64,000 bases of DNA. Source: Tautonia marina. Its GTDB lineage: Bacteria > Planctomycetota > Planctomycetia > Isosphaerales > Isosphaeraceae. Shown here one piece after another: positions 62,151 to 64,000 of this stretch (position 1 is the first letter of the stretch; the number at the start of each line of letters is the position of its first letter). A model generated the notes under the pieces. That model had not been told where the DNA came from. It ran no database searches and saw nothing but the letters and a program-made list of their open reading frames with translations. Location of the stretch: assembly GCF_009177065.1 (NCBI RefSeq), contig NZ_WEZF01000001.1:62001-126000 (forward strand), written 5' to 3'. A program made the position numbers and the translations under genes.

Positions 62151-63353
62151 TTACTGGCCCGAGGCGGTCGGGTCGCTCAGGATCGGCAGGACGCGGGTTT
62201 GCAAGCCGCCGGTGACGTGGACCTCACCGCCGGCGTCGATGAAAACATCGACCTCGGAGCGAACCCCGAACTCGGGCAGATAGATCCCCGGCTCGATCGA
62301 GAAACAGGTTCGAGGGAGGACCAGGCGCGTTTCGTGGGTTTCGAGGTTGTCCATGTTCGCACCGTTGCCGTGCGTTTCCTCGCCGATGCTGTGGCCGGTC
62401 CGGTGGATGAACGCCTCGCCGTAGCCGGCGGCCTCGATCTCGTGGCGAGCGGCGTCATCGACCTCGAAGCCGCGCAAGGGTGTCCTGGTCTGGAAGGCGT
62501 TCCGGACGCGGGCAATCGCGGCGTCTCGGGCCCGGGCGACGATCTGGAAAATGGTTTCGAACTGCTCGGGCACCTCGGTCCCGACGAAGCCGACGCGGGT
62601 CAGGTCGCTGTAGACGCCCCCCGGCCGGTCGCACTTGCCCCAGAGGTCGATCAGGACGAAATCCCCCTCGCGGATCTCGGCGTCCTGACCGGCCTTCGGC
62701 TCATAGTGCGGGTCGCCGCTGTGGGGCCCGACCCCGACGATCGGCGGCGAGTAGGTCGTCAGGTCGTGGCGCTCAAAGTGGTCGAGGATCAGGCGCTGGA
62801 CCTCGGTCTCCCGGATCGAGCCGCCCCCGGCGGTTCGCTCGGCGATCAGGCCGAAGGCGATGTTGAAGGCCTCGGTCGTGACGCGGGTCGCCTCCTGGTG
62901 CATCGCCCATTGCTCGTCGGTCCAAGACGCCTCGAACTGCTGGATCAGGTCGCCCGAGGGCTCGACCTCGACCCCGAACGAGCGGACCAGCTCGATGACC
63001 CCGGCGTCGATCCGGGCGATGTACGGGTTTGAGACCCGAGGGGCGTATTCCATCGCCACCCGCTTCGATCCGCCGAGCATCGCCTGGACCCCGGCCTCCA
63101 GCTCCTGCCAGCGCAGGTAGACGGTCGCCTCGCCCGGCAGGTGGTCGAGGGCCCCCGGCTCGATCCGATGGACGAGCTTTTTCGGCTCCCCTTGCTTGGG
63201 GATGAAGTAGAAGAAGCGCCGCGACCCGGTCGGCCGGTGGGCCAGATCGAGGACCCGCCGGGACAGCACGTTGTTCCCCCGGAAGTCGTACAGGAGCCAG
63301 CCGTCGAAGCCGAACTGGCAGAGGGAGTCCTGAATGGCGGGCAGGTCAAACAT
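62151..63353 (-). CDS. M24-family metallopeptidase (Xaa-Pro aminopeptidase-like)
   Basis: A 400-aa pita-bread-fold peptidase. The N-terminal creatinase-like domain (about 1-150) begins FDLPAIQDSLCQFGFDGWLL. The C-terminal domain holds the five metal ligands: Asp in FVLIDLWGK, Asp in YSDLTRVGF, His in the HRTGHSIGEETHGNG block, Glu in FSIEPGIYLPEFG and Glu in VRSEVDVFI. It probably removes N-terminal residues before proline or acts on a related dipeptide. It has no signal peptide. It is 74 bases downstream of the amidase gene on the same strand and may share its transcript. Confidence 0.92.
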   Translation of the reverse strand: MFDLPAIQDSLCQFGFDGWLLYDFRGNNVLSRRVLDLAHRPTGSRRFFYFIPKQGEPKKLVHRIEPGALDHLPGEATVYLRWQELEAGVQAMLGGSKRVAMEYAPRVSNPYIARIDAGVIELVRSFGVEVEPSGDLIQQFEASWTDEQWAMHQEATRVTTEAFNIAFGLIAERTAGGGSIRETEVQRLILDHFERHDLTTYSPPIVGVGPHSGDPHYEPKAGQDAEIREGDFVLIDLWGKCDRPGGVYSDLTRVGFVGTEVPEQFETIFQIVARARDAAIARVRNAFQTRTPLRGFEVDDAARHEIEAAGYGEAFIHRTGHSIGEETHGNGANMDNLETHETRLVLPRTCFSIEPGIYLPEFGVRSEVDVFIDAGGEVHVTGGLQTRVLPILSDPTASGQ

Positions 63354-63427
63354 CGGTCCGGCTCCTTCGGGAGATGACGCACAGTCGAAGAGGATCAGAT
63401 GATCGTGTCGGGCTCATGGCGCCTGGC

Positions 63428-64000
63428 TCAGAGGCCCGGCGGCACCCGATCGGTCCAGTGGGTGGCCCCTTGGTATGCAGCCCCGACCCGCAGCAAGGTC
63501 GCCTCGTCCCACGGTCGGCCAACGAGTTGCAGGCCGATCGGCAATCCCGAGCGTGAGAACCCGCACGGGACCGACAGGGCCGGCTGGCCGGTCAGGTTAA
63601 AGGGCAACGTATGATCAAGGTAAAGTTGAACCAGGGGTGTCATTTGTCCCCCGGCCTCGACCTCTTGCACCCCGATCGGTGTGGCGACGATCGGGCTGGT
63701 CGGCGTGGCGAGCACGTCGAACGATCGCCAGAGAGTTCGGTACTCGTCGATGACCACCCGGCGCACCCGCTGACCGTCGAGGTACTGGTTGCCGGTGAAA
63801 AAGAGGCCGGCAAGCAGGAGGTTGCGGACCTCATCGCTCAGGCCATTGTTCATGTGCCTTGCGGTCGATTCGTGGGCCGCGGCGGCCTCGGTGAAGATGA
63901 TCGCCCGGTGGGCCGCTCGGGCGAATTCGGGGGCGGGGAAGGGGACCTCGACGATCGCAGCCCCGAGCCCTCGTAGGACCTCGACCGCATCGCGGACCGA
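63428..64000 (-). CDS. Amidase signature family protein, C-terminal part
   Basis: The reading frame runs to the window edge, so the N-terminus and the Ser-cisSer-Lys catalytic core lie outside. The visible 190 residues match the C-terminal third of amidase-signature enzymes such as GatA and other amidases: EVLRGLGAAIVEVPFPAPEF, then YRTLWRSFDVLATPTSPIVA, LPFNLTGQPALSVPCGFSRS, and GLPIGLQLVGRPWDEATLLR. These hydrolyse or transfer amide nitrogen; the exact substrate cannot be told from this part. The internal ATG at 63853 is not the start, because similarity continues upstream of it. Confidence 0.88.
   Translation of the reverse strand, partial: SVRDAVEVLRGLGAAIVEVPFPAPEFARAAHRAIIFTEAAAAHESTARHMNNGLSDEVRNLLLAGLFFTGNQYLDGQRVRRVVIDEYRTLWRSFDVLATPTSPIVATPIGVQEVEAGGQMTPLVQLYLDHTLPFNLTGQPALSVPCGFSRSGLPIGLQLVGRPWDEATLLRVGAAYQGATHWTDRVPPGL

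Overview
The window is a GC-rich bacterial chromosome segment. Its gene content points to the phylum Planctomycetota, and the overall style resembles Isosphaeraceae; that family placement is inference. The markers are a DUF1549/DUF1553 planctomycete cytochrome protein followed by a DUF1501 protein, two giant CxxCH heme proteins of the PVC type, Tat-exported enolase-superfamily enzymes, a PEP-CTERM protein, a Uma2-family protein, an FG-GAP/UnbV protein, and an archaeal-type formylmethanofuran dehydrogenase subunit A. No tRNA, rRNA, CRISPR array, prophage or insertion sequence was seen.

Layout. 0-5 kb: tilS, a small unknown gene, a sirtuin, an AT-hook-like protein, a DUF2237 protein and a secreted unknown. 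5-13 kb: a very large GT-C glycosyltransferase/AsmA-like fusion, then a TPR/FG-GAP/UnbV protein. 13-15.5 kb: a lipoprotein form of protein-L-isoaspartate methyltransferase and a LamG protein interrupted by a predicted seven-bladed propeller. 15.8-23.5 kb: DUF1549/1553 and DUF1501 genes, a ManD-like enolase-superfamily protein, Uma2 and an unknown. 23.5-31 kb, minus strand: a GT39-like membrane transferase, dgoK and dgoD of galactonate catabolism, and a large heme protein. 31-32.1 kb is non-coding and holds about three 170-bp imperfect tandem repeats. 32-36.6 kb: a soluble Ser/Thr kinase, fhcA and a Doc toxin-antitoxin pair. 37-45 kb: a second large heme protein and two divergent CehA/McbA-like metallohydrolases. 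45-52 kb: a secreted unknown, moeA, trpG/pabA, a secreted unknown, an EEP-family hydrolase and an ammonium transporter. 52-60 kb: a GT4 glycosyltransferase, homocysteine methyltransferase and M50 protease in a row, then a PI-PLC-like protein, NAD kinase, a BASS transporter, a small secreted protein and a DUF1579 protein. 60.5-64 kb: a PEP-CTERM protein, a second inverted cluster of the 170-bp repeat, an M24 peptidase and the C-terminal part of an amidase cut by the window edge.

How the genes work together. The clearest pathway unit is dgoD-dgoK, dehydration of galactonate followed by phosphorylation; no aldolase gene is present here. The DUF1549/1553-DUF1501 pair and the two CxxCH proteins are the usual planctomycete families of exported proteins, thought to act on complex polymers, although their reactions are not established. 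Most other genes are housekeeping or single-gene units separated by hairpin terminators. The strongest unexplained signals are the 170-bp repeat family in two inverted clusters 30 kb apart, the GT-C/AsmA fusion, the split LamG/propeller protein and an EF-hand pair inside a metallohydrolase.
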